DNA of 64,000 nt from Campylobacter concisus (GCF_003049085.1 NZ_PIQX01000003.1:186001-250000); one strand, 5' to 3'. Positions 44,433 through 53,494 are shown, numbered from the stretch's first letter. Made by a program: numbers and translations. Notes: generated by a model from the sequence alone, not told the origin.

Positions 44433-45347
44433 ATGCAAATCGAAGCATTTGGCGTTTTAGTCGTAGTTCTGGTTATCTTTGCGTTCTTGTTTTTAAAGGC
44501 TGGTATCAAGATCGTCTCACAAGCTGATAATCTACTCATCGAGCGACTTGGTAAATTTCATAAAGTGCTTGACGGCGGATTTCACATAATCATCCCATTT
44601 GTCGATCAAATAAGAGCGATAATTACCGTAAAAGAGCAGCTCGTAGATATCACAAAACAGCAAGTCATCACAAAAGATAACGTAAACATAAGCGTCGATG
44701 GTATCGTCTTTTTAAAGGTTTTTGATGCAAAAATGGCAGTTTATAATGTCGATAACTACAAACGTGCCATTGCAAATTTAGCCATGACAACGCTTCGTGG
44801 TGAGATAGGCGCGATGAATCTTGACGATACACTAAGCTCACGTGACCGCCTAAATGCCGCACTTCAAGTGGCTCTTGGCGACGCTGCTGGTAACTGGGGC
44901 GTAAAGATTATGCGTGTAGAAATTTCTGAAATTTCTGTCCCACTTGGCATCGAAGAGGCGATGAATATGCAGATGAAAGCTGAGCGTGAAAAACGTGCGA
45001 TCGAGCTAAAAGCCTTGGCTGAAAAAGAGGCGTTAATTCGCAACGCAGAGGCGCTAAAACAAGAAAAAGTGCTTCAAGCAGAGGCTATAGAGCGTATGGC
45101 TGATGCGAAAAAATACGAACAAATCGCTATCGCAACGGCTCAAAAAGAGGCCATGGATATGATAAATGACAGCATGAGTAAAAACGCAAATGCAGCAGAA
45201 TTTTTGCTCGCTCGCGATAGAGTCGGGGCATTTAGCGAGCTAGCTAAAAATAGCTCAAAAGATAAAATTTTAGTCCCTTACGAGGCGACTGAGCTTATTG
45301 GCTCCCTTAGTGTTTTGAAAAATTTCCTAGCTAAGGATAAGGCGTGA
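44433..45347 (+). CDS. SPFH/band 7 protein (stomatin/QmcA-like)
   Basis: A 304-residue membrane-anchored scaffold protein. One N-terminal helix (FGVLVVVLVIFAFLFLKAGI) is followed by the SPFH domain (RLGKFHKVLDGGFHIIIPFVDQIRAI ... TTLRGEIGAMNLDDTLSSRDRLN) and an Ala/Glu/Lys coiled coil (MQMKAEREKRAIELKALAEKEAL). Such proteins form large membrane cages and modulate proteolysis or lipid domains. It overlaps the NfeD gene by four bases, the usual SPFH-NfeD pairing. Confidence 0.9.
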   Translation: MQIEAFGVLVVVLVIFAFLFLKAGIKIVSQADNLLIERLGKFHKVLDGGFHIIIPFVDQIRAIITVKEQLVDITKQQVITKDNVNISVDGIVFLKVFDAKMAVYNVDNYKRAIANLAMTTLRGEIGAMNLDDTLSSRDRLNAALQVALGDAAGNWGVKIMRVEISEISVPLGIEEAMNMQMKAEREKRAIELKALAEKEALIRNAEALKQEKVLQAEAIERMADAKKYEQIAIATAQKEAMDMINDSMSKNANAAEFLLARDRVGAFSELAKNSSKDKILVPYEATELIGSLSVLKNFLAKDKA

Positions 45348-45736
45348 TCAGCCCTTTTATAATGATAGCAATCGGTGTGGTTTTATGCATCACCGAGTTT
45401 ATCTTTTTCTCATTTTATTTGCTGTTTTTTGGTATAGCTTTTATCGTAGTTGGAGCTATAAATTTTGGTTTTAGTTTTGCTTGGAGCTATCAAATTTTAA
45501 TTACAGCAGCGATTGCGATCGTGCTCCTTGTGCTTTTAAAAGCGCCGTTAAAGAGTAAATTTATGTCCAGAAAAGAGAGCTTTAACGAGGAATTTTTAGA
45601 CGAAGCCGGCGTTGGCGAGATCAGAGAAAATATGGTCTATTTCAAAGGCACTCTTTGGAAATATGATGGAAATTTAGCTAACGGAGAAAAAGTGACGGTT
45701 CTTGGCACCAAAGGTGACAAGGTGATATTAAAATAA
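45344..45736 (+). CDS. NfeD-family membrane protein
   Basis: A 130-residue protein with three membrane helices in the first ~70 residues and a C-terminal OB-fold-like NfeD domain (GEIRENMVYFKGTLWKYDGNLANGEKVTVLGTKGDKVIL). It is the short NfeD form without the ClpP-like protease domain. NfeD works with SPFH proteins in membrane quality control. Its GTG start overlaps the SPFH stop. Confidence 0.88.
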   Translation: MISPFIMIAIGVVLCITEFIFFSFYLLFFGIAFIVVGAINFGFSFAWSYQILITAAIAIVLLVLLKAPLKSKFMSRKESFNEEFLDEAGVGEIRENMVYFKGTLWKYDGNLANGEKVTVLGTKGDKVILK

Positions 45737-45756
45737 AAGTGCCATTTGGCACTTTT
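45735..45756. terminator. Bidirectional terminator between nfeD-like gene and small lipoprotein
   Basis: AAAAGTGCC-ATTT-GGCACTTTT, a perfect 9-bp stem with A and T tracts, located between convergent stop codons. Confidence 0.85.
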
Positions 45757-45757
45757 A

Positions 45758-45970
45758 CTATTTTGCGTGAGCTGGGCAGCCTGCTGGCATTTGCTCATGC
45801 ATCGCACCTTGCATGCCATGATGTGGGCAGCTTGGCATATTTTCTTGCATCATTTTTTGATGATGAGCACATCCACAGCTTGCACCTTGAGGCCCAGCTG
45901 GCTTTGGCTCATTTTTGGCACAACCAACTAAAAATAGCCCGCAGATAACGGCAAATATCACCTTTTTCAT
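45758..45970 (-). CDS. Small His/Met/Cys-rich lipoprotein, candidate metal binder
   Basis: A 70-residue lipoprotein (lipobox LFLVGC, C17). The mature 54 residues hold five cysteines, including the lipidated one, about six histidines and six methionines, in short clusters: SCGCAHHQKMM, SCPHHGMQGAMHEQM, GCPAHAK. This pattern suits copper or other soft-metal binding in the periplasm. It has no recognised family. The ATG at 45970 has AAAGGAG upstream; an ATG nine codons earlier lacks this and lengthens the signal. Convergent with the nfeD-like gene. Confidence 0.78.
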   Translation of the reverse strand: MKKVIFAVICGLFLVGCAKNEPKPAGPQGASCGCAHHQKMMQENMPSCPHHGMQGAMHEQMPAGCPAHAK

Positions 45971-46102
45971 AACTTGCTCCTTTAAAGAATTTCTCACATT
46001 TTAGCCTTTAAAAATTAATTTTTCATAACGCCTGATTTATCATATTTAAAAGCATTTTTGGCTAAACTTTCGCCCAAAAATAAGCAAAATAAAAGGTTAA
46101 AT

Positions 46103-47149
46103 TTGAAAAGACTTAGTGTAAATGAAGCCATCGATCTCATAGAAAATGCACCGCTTCACGAGCTTGGCAAGATGGCGCTAGCTAGGAAAAAAGAGCTTCA
46201 TCCAGAGGGCATAACGACCTTTATCGTAGATCGCAACATCAACTATACAAACGTCTGCTGGGTGGATTGTAAATTTTGCGCATTTTACCGCCACGCAAAA
46301 GAGGAAGACGCATACGTTCTAAGTTTTGAGGAGATCGGCAAGAAGATCGAGGAGCTAATCGCCATTGGCGGCACGCAAATTTTATTTCAAGGTGGCGTTC
46401 ATCCAAAGCTAAAGATCGAGTGGTACGAGGAGCTTGTCGGCTACATCAGCAAGCACTATCCAAGCATCACGATACATGGCTTCTCAGCCGTTGAGATCGA
46501 CTACATCGCAAGAGTTTCAAAAATTTCTACAAAAGAGGTCTTAAGACGCCTAAATGAAAAGGGCTTATACTCGATGCCAGGGGCTGGAGCGGAGATTTTA
46601 AGTGACAGGGTGCGTGACATCATCGCCCCAAAAAAGTGCGACACCGCAGACTGGCTTCGCATACACAAAGAGGCGCACGAGCTTGGCATGAAAACGACTG
46701 CTACGATGATGTTTGGCACGGTTGAGAGCACTCGCGAGATCGTCGAGCACTGGGAGCATATCAGAAATTTACAAGATGAAACGGCTGGATTTAGGGCATT
46801 TATACTTTGGAGCTTTCAAGGGCTAAATACAAAGCTCATGCAAGAATTTCCAGAGATCAAAAAGCAAAGCTCAAACGTCTATCTAAGGCTTCTTGCAGTC
46901 TCAAGGCTCTTTTTGGATAACTTTAAAAATATCCAAAGCAGCTGGGTCACGCAGGGTAGCTACGTAGGCCAGCTAGCGCTTCTTTTTGGTGCAAACGACC
47001 TTGGTAGCACAATGATGGAAGAAAACGTCGTAAAGGCGGCAGGAGCAAGCTTTAGGATGAATCAAGATCAGATGATTGAGCTTATAAAAGATGTCGGAGA
47101 AATTCCAGCTAAGCGCAACACAAACTATGATATTTTGGAGAAATTTTAG
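46103..47149 (+). CDS. mqnC: Cyclic dehypoxanthinyl futalosine synthase (MqnC)
   Basis: Radical SAM enzyme of the futalosine route to menaquinone, the pathway used by Campylobacterota. The cluster-binding motif NVCWVDCKFCAFY gives C52, C56 and C59 (CX3CX2C). GGTQILFQGGVHPKLKIEWYEEL and PGAGAEIL are family segments, and the C-terminus contains SSWVTQGSYVGQLAL. I choose the TTG at 46103 (AAAAGG upstream, product MKRLSVNEAI), not the ATG at 46058 that adds 15 unconserved residues. The length is then 348, normal for MqnC. Confidence 0.9.
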   Translation: MKRLSVNEAIDLIENAPLHELGKMALARKKELHPEGITTFIVDRNINYTNVCWVDCKFCAFYRHAKEEDAYVLSFEEIGKKIEELIAIGGTQILFQGGVHPKLKIEWYEELVGYISKHYPSITIHGFSAVEIDYIARVSKISTKEVLRRLNEKGLYSMPGAGAEILSDRVRDIIAPKKCDTADWLRIHKEAHELGMKTTATMMFGTVESTREIVEHWEHIRNLQDETAGFRAFILWSFQGLNTKLMQEFPEIKKQSSNVYLRLLAVSRLFLDNFKNIQSSWVTQGSYVGQLALLFGANDLGSTMMEENVVKAAGASFRMNQDQMIELIKDVGEIPAKRNTNYDILEKF

Positions 47150-48379
47150 ATGAAAATTTTAGATATCAATGTAAAAAATGTAAAAATCCCAGTCGTTTTT
47201 GAAAGCTCAAAAGCGATGCCAGTAGTGAGCCTAAAACTAGTTTTCAAAGCAGCTGGTAGCTCACAAAATGGCAAACTAGCAGGCCTTGCAAGACTAAGTG
47301 CAAATTTGCTAAACGAGGGTGATATGAAGCTGGGCTCGGCTAAATTCGCTAAAGAGCTTGAAGTAAGGGCGATTAGCCTAAATGCAAGCTGCGGCTTTGA
47401 GATATTTTGCATCGATCTAAACTGCCTAAAAGAGCACTTTGTCTTTGCGTGCGGCAAGCTAAAAGAGCTTATAAGCGCTCCAAATTTAACTGATGAAATT
47501 CTAAATAGGTGCAAAACAGTCACACTTGGCGAGATCGCAGCAAATGAAAACGACTTTGACTACGTGGCAAGGCAAGGTCTTTTTGAGCTTTTGTACCCAA
47601 AAAGCGTTCTTGCTCAGCCAAGTATCGGCACTAAAAAGAGCATAAAAGCGATCACACTTGAAGATGTGAGAAAGTTTTTAAACGAGCATTTAGACCTTTC
47701 AAATCTGCTTTGCGTGCTAGGTGGCGACATCGATGAGAAGCAGACAAAAGAGCTTGCAAGCGTTTTAGAAATCCTAAAACCTGGTAAGGTGCGAAATCTA
47801 GAGCGCTTTAGTCCAAGTGACAAGTGTGAAAGCAGCGAGATCATTAGGCAAAGTGAGCAAGCATACATCTACTTTGGTGCGCCATTTGATGTAAAGCCTG
47901 AAGAGAAATACAAGGCCGCAGTGGCGACATTTATCCTAGGCGAGGGTGGCTTTGGCTCGAGGCTCATGGAGGAGATACGCGTGAAAAGAGGGCTTGCTTA
48001 TAGCGCCTACGCTAGAAATTTGCTAAATCTCTCTTACAGCCAGATTTATGGCTACATGCAGACAAAAAATGAGAAAAAAGATGAGGCTATCGCCGTTATA
48101 AAAGAGGAAATTTTAAAATTTAGTAAAAAAGGAGTTAGCGAGGCCGAGCTTGAGCAGGCAAAGAAATTCTTACTTGGCTCGTTACCGCTTAGGCTAGAGA
48201 CGCTATTTAAACGCCTTGATATCGCGCAAAGTGAGTTTTATGAGCATGGCGAGCTTGGGGCATTTTTAAAGGACCTTGATAAAATTTCAGCCCTTTCGCT
48301 AAGCGAGCTAAATAGCTTTATAAAAGCCCACGCAGAGATCAATCAGCTAAGTTTTTGCGTCCTAAAAAATGAAATTTGA
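47150..48379 (+). CDS. M16 (pitrilysin-like) family protein lacking the HxxEH zinc motif
   Basis: A 409-residue protein with two M16 half-barrel domains (VVFESSKAMPVVSLKLVFKAAGS..., ATFILGEGGFGSRLMEEIRVKRGLAYSAYA). Where active M16 proteases have HxxEH, this has AGLARLSANLL: R48, A51 and N52 replace the two His and the Glu. It should therefore be a non-catalytic subunit or a scaffold, by analogy with alpha-MPP-type partners. It has no signal peptide. It begins next to the mqnC stop and overlaps recG by 11 bases. Confidence 0.85.
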   Translation: MKILDINVKNVKIPVVFESSKAMPVVSLKLVFKAAGSSQNGKLAGLARLSANLLNEGDMKLGSAKFAKELEVRAISLNASCGFEIFCIDLNCLKEHFVFACGKLKELISAPNLTDEILNRCKTVTLGEIAANENDFDYVARQGLFELLYPKSVLAQPSIGTKKSIKAITLEDVRKFLNEHLDLSNLLCVLGGDIDEKQTKELASVLEILKPGKVRNLERFSPSDKCESSEIIRQSEQAYIYFGAPFDVKPEEKYKAAVATFILGEGGFGSRLMEEIRVKRGLAYSAYARNLLNLSYSQIYGYMQTKNEKKDEAIAVIKEEILKFSKKGVSEAELEQAKKFLLGSLPLRLETLFKRLDIAQSEFYEHGELGAFLKDLDKISALSLSELNSFIKAHAEINQLSFCVLKNEI

Positions 48380-50186
48380 AGCAAGCGACAGAGCAAAACT
48401 TCTAAAAATAGGCGTGCTTAGCCTGCTTGACCTTGCTCTAGTGCTGCCAAAGGACTTTGAGGATACGACTATCGCTAAGAGCCCAAGAGAGGGGCAGGTC
48501 TGCATAAACGTAAAGATCACTTCGCTAGCCTCGCGCCCTGGCATGCTAACAGCACTTGCCTTTTGCGAGCAGTGGCAAAGTAGCGTAAAGATCGTCATTT
48601 TTAACGCAAAGTCTTGGCACTACGGCGCCTTTAAGACGGGCAAAGAGATGGCGATATATGGGATTTGCTCCTATGCCTTTGGCTCATGGCAGATCGTAAA
48701 TCCAAAAATCACCACAAAAATAGGCCAGATCGTGCCTAAATTTAAGACCGAGCTAAAAGATGATGAAGTCAAAAAACTTGTTTTAAAATATATAAATTTA
48801 CAAAATTTACTGGCTGAGGGTTTAAACGAAAAAGAGGCTAAATTTCTAGCTGATCTGCAAAGACTAGATGAGCAAAGCGTGCAAATTTTATATCGCCTAA
48901 AAAATGGTGGCGAGGGCGTGGATATCTTAAAATTTATAGAAATTTTTAACTACATAAAAAAGCTAAGTGCCAAAAAAACCTACTTTAAAAGCCCCAAGAT
49001 CAAGCTTTTTGATATAAGCTCTTGGCTTAAGGGCTTGCCATTTACGCCGACAAATGATCAGATAAATGCCATAAATGATATCAGAGACGACCTTAGCGCT
49101 GTGCAGGCAAAAAGGCGCGTCATAATGGGCGATGTGGGAAGCGGCAAGACGCTAGTGATCTTAGCAGCTGCTCTTAGCGTCTATCCGCAAAGTGCCATTT
49201 TGATGGCGCCAACGAGCATCTTAAGTGAGCAAATTTATAATGAAGCAAAGAGGCTTTTGCCTGCTTTTATGAATGTGATGCTGGTGCGAAGCGGGGAGAA
49301 AAAGATAGACTTTAGCGGGGTAAATTTGATCGTTGGCACGCATGCGCTACTCTTTCACGAGCTGCCAAACTCGCCGCTTGTCATGGTCGATGAGCAGCAC
49401 CGCTTTGGCTCAAACCAGCGCAAAAAGATAGAGGAGCTGGCTTCAAGCGAGGACGAGCGAGCAAATTTCGTGCAGTTTTCAGCTACGCCAATACCAAGGA
49501 CGCTAAGTTTAATCCAGTCTGAGATCGTAAATTTTAGCTTTTTAAAGCAGATGCCATTTAAGAAAAATATAACTAGCCAAATTTTAGGCGCTAGCGAGTT
49601 TGGCTTTTTGCTAACTCACATCAAAAAGCAGCTTGCGGGCGGCTTTCAAGTGGCTATCATCTATCCGCTAGTCGAGAGCAGCGAGAGCTCAAACTACCAA
49701 AGTCTAAGCGAGGCGCAGGGCTTTTGGCTAAAGAATTTCAAAAATGTCTTCGTCACGCACGGCAAGGACAAAGAGAAAGAGGAAATTTTAAGGCGCTTTA
49801 GAGAAGAGGGCGAAATTTTGCTCTCAACCACTGTTGTTGAGGTGGGGATCTCGCTGCCAAGGCTAAATACGATAGTGATCGTGGGCGCTGAGCGGCTGGG
49901 GCTTGCCACGCTTCATCAGCTGCGTGGTAGAGTGGGGCGAAACGGCGGCGATGGATACTGCTTTTTATTTACCAAGCTAAAAGAGGCACCAGCTAGACTA
50001 AAAGAATTTTGCGCGACAAATGACGGCTTTAAGGTGGCTGAGCTTGATCTGAAAAACCGTCAAAGTGGCGACATACTAAACGGCTTTTTTCAGCATGGAG
50101 CGACATTTAACTTCTACGACTACGAGGATGATATCACACAGGCTGCAAAGGCTAGAGTGGCGGCGCTTGCTAAAAATAACGCCTAG
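48369..50186 (+). CDS. recG: ATP-dependent DNA helicase RecG
   Basis: Branch-migration helicase that reverses stalled forks and processes Holliday junctions. The N-terminal ~200 residues hold the wedge/OB region. The helicase core shows Walker A GDVGSGKT (254-261), DEQH box VMVDEQHRFG (341-344), motif III FSATPIPRT, and the C-terminal motif VI HQLRGRVGRNG. The protein is 605 residues, shorter than E. coli RecG (about 690), mainly at the N-terminus, as in other Campylobacterota. It follows mqnC and the M16 gene. Confidence 0.92.
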   Translation: MKFEASDRAKLLKIGVLSLLDLALVLPKDFEDTTIAKSPREGQVCINVKITSLASRPGMLTALAFCEQWQSSVKIVIFNAKSWHYGAFKTGKEMAIYGICSYAFGSWQIVNPKITTKIGQIVPKFKTELKDDEVKKLVLKYINLQNLLAEGLNEKEAKFLADLQRLDEQSVQILYRLKNGGEGVDILKFIEIFNYIKKLSAKKTYFKSPKIKLFDISSWLKGLPFTPTNDQINAINDIRDDLSAVQAKRRVIMGDVGSGKTLVILAAALSVYPQSAILMAPTSILSEQIYNEAKRLLPAFMNVMLVRSGEKKIDFSGVNLIVGTHALLFHELPNSPLVMVDEQHRFGSNQRKKIEELASSEDERANFVQFSATPIPRTLSLIQSEIVNFSFLKQMPFKKNITSQILGASEFGFLLTHIKKQLAGGFQVAIIYPLVESSESSNYQSLSEAQGFWLKNFKNVFVTHGKDKEKEEILRRFREEGEILLSTTVVEVGISLPRLNTIVIVGAERLGLATLHQLRGRVGRNGGDGYCFLFTKLKEAPARLKEFCATNDGFKVAELDLKNRQSGDILNGFFQHGATFNFYDYEDDITQAAKARVAALAKNNA

Positions 50187-50261
50187 TTGCTTTCAATTTA
50201 ACCTAAATTTTTGATTTGATTTTGTTAGCTTTAAATTTTAGCGGAGTAAATTTTAATAAAA

Positions 50262-50468
50262 TTATTTTTCTACTCTACGTTCTTTGCATATATTCTCACA
50301 TGGTATGCCGTCACGATCACGGTCAAGGCCACTGCGTCCACAGTTTCTTAGATAGTGATATGCTTCTTCACAACTCTTCATCTCTTTGCAGTAGCGTTTA
50401 GAGCAATCAAATTTATCAGCCGCATTTGCTATCAATGCAAAAAATAAAATCAAAATTAACTTTTTCAT
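50262..50468 (-). CDS. Excalibur-domain exported small protein
   Basis: A 68-residue protein with a signal peptide (KKLILILFFALIANA) and a mature domain FDCSKRYCKEMKSCEEAYHYLRNCGRSGLDRDRDGIPCENIC, the Excalibur pattern. It has six cysteines and the calcium-binding-like loop DRDRDGIPCE. Excalibur domains occur on cell-surface proteins and nucleases; here it stands alone. The ATG at 50468 has GGAG upstream; an earlier in-frame Met adds a second hydrophobic segment and is unlikely. It lies between recG and the ABC operon. Confidence 0.82.
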   Translation of the reverse strand: MKKLILILFFALIANAADKFDCSKRYCKEMKSCEEAYHYLRNCGRSGLDRDRDGIPCENICKERRVEK

Positions 50469-50517
50469 TTTTACTCCAAAGGCAATATGTGTGAAATAAC
50501 AAAAAAGTACAAAAAGT

Positions 50518-50547
50518 GCTTTCAAAAGAATTTATCCTTTTGAAAGC
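50518..50547 (-). terminator. Terminator of the ABC importer operon
   Basis: An 11-bp perfect stem, GCTTTCAAAAG with CTTTTGAAAGC, lies 9 bases beyond the ATPase stop codon. On the minus strand it is followed by ACTTTTTG. Confidence 0.75.
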
Positions 50548-50555
50548 AGATAAAT

Positions 50556-51329
50556 TTAAAGAGGATATGTTAAGCAACACTCTCTTTGCACTTTGTCGAT
50601 GTAGCTCACGTTTAGATCGAGTCCATAAAGTTTACTTAAATTTTCACTTTTAATAATCTCGCTGACTGAGCCAAACTCAACATTTCCATCACCTTTTACA
50701 AGTGCGACATATCCGCCAAGAAGCACGGCAAAGTCAGGGTTGTGAGTAGTTAGCACCACCGAGTAGCCAAGCTCTTTTAGCCATTTAACAGTGCGTAGGA
50801 ATTTATACTGGTTGCCAAAATCAAGCGCGCTCGTTGGCTCGTCAAATATAATCATCTTTGGCTGTGCAGCCATCGCACGTGCGATCATGCACATTTGCTT
50901 TTGGCCGCCACTCATTTGAGTGATAAATTTCTCTTCAAGATACTTGATCTCAAGCTTTTTAGTATAAATCCTAGCTATCTCTTCATCTTCTTTGCTAGGC
51001 CTTGCAAAGATACCAAGGTGTGCTGCACGACCCATCGTGATAAACTCAAGCCCAGTGTAGTCGTATTCTGTGATCTCGCTTTGAGCCACATATGCCATGA
51101 TCTTGGCTCGATCTTTATTGCTTAGACTCTCTACGTTTTTACCATCGAGAAAAATTTCTCCAGATACTGGCTTTAGTGAGCCGCTTATTAGTCCAAGGGT
51201 GGTTGATTTACCAGCTCCGTTTCGCCCAAGTATGGTTAAAATTTCACCTGCACCTATCTTTAAATTTACATTTTCTAGTTTACCAGCTCCATTTGGGTAG
51301 CTAAAGTTTAAATTTCTAACTTCAAGCAT
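50556..51329 (-). CDS. FecCD-type ABC importer, ATPase subunit
   Basis: A 257-residue ATPase of the iron-siderophore/heme/cobalamin importer family (FecE/FhuC type). Walker A is GRNGAGKST, the signature MSGGQKQM, Walker B MIIFDEPTSALD, and the H-loop TTHNPDF. The ATG at 51329 overlaps the permease stop (TGATG); the GTG one codon upstream is less likely. It is last in the operon SBP-permease-ATPase. Confidence 0.9.
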   Translation of the reverse strand: MLEVRNLNFSYPNGAGKLENVNLKIGAGEILTILGRNGAGKSTTLGLISGSLKPVSGEIFLDGKNVESLSNKDRAKIMAYVAQSEITEYDYTGLEFITMGRAAHLGIFARPSKEDEEIARIYTKKLEIKYLEEKFITQMSGGQKQMCMIARAMAAQPKMIIFDEPTSALDFGNQYKFLRTVKWLKELGYSVVLTTHNPDFAVLLGGYVALVKGDGNVEFGSVSEIIKSENLSKLYGLDLNVSYIDKVQRECCLTYPL

Positions 51330-52336
51330 CACGCAACCTTTTTATTTCGCCATAATACCCAGACGAAAAATACCGTGCCGATAAAGCCAGTAAGCACACC
51401 AAGAGGCACTTCGCTCACACTTATACTGCGTGCCAAGGTATCAACAAAAAGCAAAAACATAGCTCCCATAAATATACTTGCAGGCATGCTTTTTATGTTA
51501 TTTGCGCCAACTAGCATGCGCGCTAAGTGAGGCATGAGAAGTCCCACCCAAGCGACTATGCCGCTTATGCAGACGCTGCATGCTGTAAGAAGCGTAGCGC
51601 AGATGATGATGACAGCGCGCTCAAATGAGACATTTACGCCCAGCCTTGCCGCACTCTCGTCGCCAAGAGAGAGTAAATTTATACGCCAGCTCATGGCGAT
51701 AAGTAAAATGGCGCAGATGATCATCACTGGAGCTATGTATTTTAAGTTGTCACTATCAAGCTTTGCAAGGCTACCAAGTTGCCAATAAACAATGTCAGGT
51801 AACTTCGTCTCAGGGTCGGCGACATACTTTAAAAAGCCGATCACTGAGCCCATGAGGCCGCTTACGATGATACCAGAAAGAACTAGCATAAGCGTGCTCG
51901 TGCGACCCATCATCTTTGGTATGGCTAGCGTGATAGCAACGGCTGCTAGGCCAAAGCCAAAGGCAAAAGCCTGCACCCAAAATAGCGATAGATCAAAGAT
52001 GATAGCAGTGGCTGCTCCCACGCAAGCGCCCGCTGAGACGCCAAGAAGATCAGGGCTAACTAGCTGGTTTTTAAAGACGCCTTGATAGGCCGCACCACTC
52101 ACGCTAAGAGCGGCTCCAACAAGGATGGCTGCGATGATACGCGGGATGCGTAAATTTTCTATCACATTTGTGATGTTGCTAGCTGCACCATCTCCAAAAC
52201 CAAAGCCGTGAGCTAGCACGCTAAAGACGTCGTTAAATGGTATGTAAAATCTACCAACGCCAAGTGCGACAAAGGCGCAAAGAAGCGTTAGTAGAGCTAA
52301 AAAGATAACAACTATTGAAAAATTTGCGTTTTTCAT
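51329..52336 (-). CDS. FecCD-type ABC importer, permease subunit
   Basis: A 335-residue inner-membrane permease with about ten helices. The family segments FRIPRI-like ENLRIPRIIAAILVGAALSVSGAAYQGVFKNQL and GDESAARLGVNVSFERAVIIICATLLTACSVCISGIVAWVGLLMPHLARMLVG identify the BtuC/FecD/FhuB class. A single permease gene implies a homodimer. It lies three bases after the binding-protein gene. Confidence 0.9.
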   Translation of the reverse strand: MKNANFSIVVIFLALLTLLCAFVALGVGRFYIPFNDVFSVLAHGFGFGDGAASNITNVIENLRIPRIIAAILVGAALSVSGAAYQGVFKNQLVSPDLLGVSAGACVGAATAIIFDLSLFWVQAFAFGFGLAAVAITLAIPKMMGRTSTLMLVLSGIIVSGLMGSVIGFLKYVADPETKLPDIVYWQLGSLAKLDSDNLKYIAPVMIICAILLIAMSWRINLLSLGDESAARLGVNVSFERAVIIICATLLTACSVCISGIVAWVGLLMPHLARMLVGANNIKSMPASIFMGAMFLLFVDTLARSISVSEVPLGVLTGFIGTVFFVWVLWRNKKVA

Positions 52337-52339
52337 ATC

Positions 52340-53395
52340 TTACTTGCTGCTACCGTCTGGATTTAGACCTTTTAAGATATAGCCGTACTCTGTATCGCTA
52401 AGATCGTGATTTAAGAACTCTTTATAAAACTCTTTTGTTTTTGCTTTTATATCGACATCTTTAAATAGATCTGGTTGGATAGTCTTTGCTGCCCATAAAA
52501 TTTGAAGCACGTTTTCAGCGCCATATCTATCCCAGCTAAATACACCTTTTGGGTTGCCGTAAATTTTGCCGTTTTTAACAGCATTTGAGCCAGAGAATGC
52601 AGGGTGCTCTTTTATCTTTTTGATCTGTGCGTCTGTGTCATTACCGCCAACGATGATGATATCAGGGTTTGCATTGATGATCTCTTCTGCGCTAACTTCG
52701 ATCATTGAGCCCTCAGTTTGGATAGCATTTACACCGCCACCTAGCTTGATCCAAGTGTTTTGGATGGTATTTGTACCATCAACTTTTAGCAAATTTGCGC
52801 CACCAAGCAAGTGAAGTACTTTTGGACGTTTAGCGTCAGGGATGTTTTTTGTTCTTGCTGTTACAAACTCAGAGTTATCGTGGATTTTATTAGCAAGTTT
52901 TTCAGCTTTTTTTCTAGCGTCATCAGTGCCTATGACTTCAGCTGTTGCGTAGATGCTTTTCTCCATATCTGGATAGTCTCTAAAGATCAAATTTACCGCG
53001 CTAAAGCCATTTTTGATAAGTTCATCTTGAAAATTTTTGTTATATACTATGATAACGTCAGGTGCAAGTTTAACAAGCTCTTCGATCTGAAGGTCTTTGC
53101 CATTTAGTGCAGCTGGTAAATTTTTAAGTTTTGGATAGACATGCTCAAACCACTTGTTGTTTTTGATCAGATCAGTTGTGGCTACAACTTTATCCATGCC
53201 ACCAAGTGCTAGGATGATCTCGTTGTTTGCATTCCACAGTGCTGCGATCTTCTCAACCTTCTCAGGCACGCTTACTTTGACACCTTTCATATCTGTGATG
53301 CTTCTAGCAGACTCAGCTGCGCTTAGACTAAGAGCCATAAATAGTGAAGCAACAAGGCTAAATTTAGCTACTTTATGCATAAAATTTGTTTGCAT
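52340..53395 (-). CDS. ABC importer periplasmic binding protein (iron-complex type)
   Basis: A 351-residue exported protein. The signal peptide (SLVASLFMALSLSA-AES) precedes two alpha/beta lobes linked by a long helix, the class III (BtuF/FhuD) fold. Recognisable segments are EEIILALGGMDKVVATTDL-like sequence, VKLAPDVIIVYNKN and EEIINANPDIIIVGGNDTD. The ligand cannot be read from sequence: ferric siderophore, heme, cobalamin and molybdate are all possible in this family. It is first in the operon and divergent from the nitric oxide reductase. Confidence 0.85.
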   Translation of the reverse strand: MQTNFMHKVAKFSLVASLFMALSLSAAESARSITDMKGVKVSVPEKVEKIAALWNANNEIILALGGMDKVVATTDLIKNNKWFEHVYPKLKNLPAALNGKDLQIEELVKLAPDVIIVYNKNFQDELIKNGFSAVNLIFRDYPDMEKSIYATAEVIGTDDARKKAEKLANKIHDNSEFVTARTKNIPDAKRPKVLHLLGGANLLKVDGTNTIQNTWIKLGGGVNAIQTEGSMIEVSAEEIINANPDIIIVGGNDTDAQIKKIKEHPAFSGSNAVKNGKIYGNPKGVFSWDRYGAENVLQILWAAKTIQPDLFKDVDIKAKTKEFYKEFLNHDLSDTEYGYILKGLNPDGSSK

Positions 53396-53462
53396 ATTTT
53401 TTCCTTTATTTTTGAAGTATAAACATGTATGTTAATAATATTTATATTAATTCTATGTAAAT

Positions 53463-53494
53463 TTTGCATATACATTATGAAGAATTTGCATATA
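53463..53494. promoter_or_regulatory. Direct repeat TTTGCATATA, two copies 22 bp apart
   Basis: TTTGCATATA occurs at 53463-53472 and 53485-53494 in the divergent intergenic region between the ABC binding-protein gene and the NO reductase. The spacing of two helical turns would suit a cooperative regulator. Confidence 0.35.

Noticed and set aside
45739-45948. Plus-strand open frames opposite the His/Met-rich lipoprotein
   Set aside because: The minus-strand gene has a lipobox and a strong ribosome binding site. The plus-strand frames begin inside the terminator hairpin and have no ribosome binding site.
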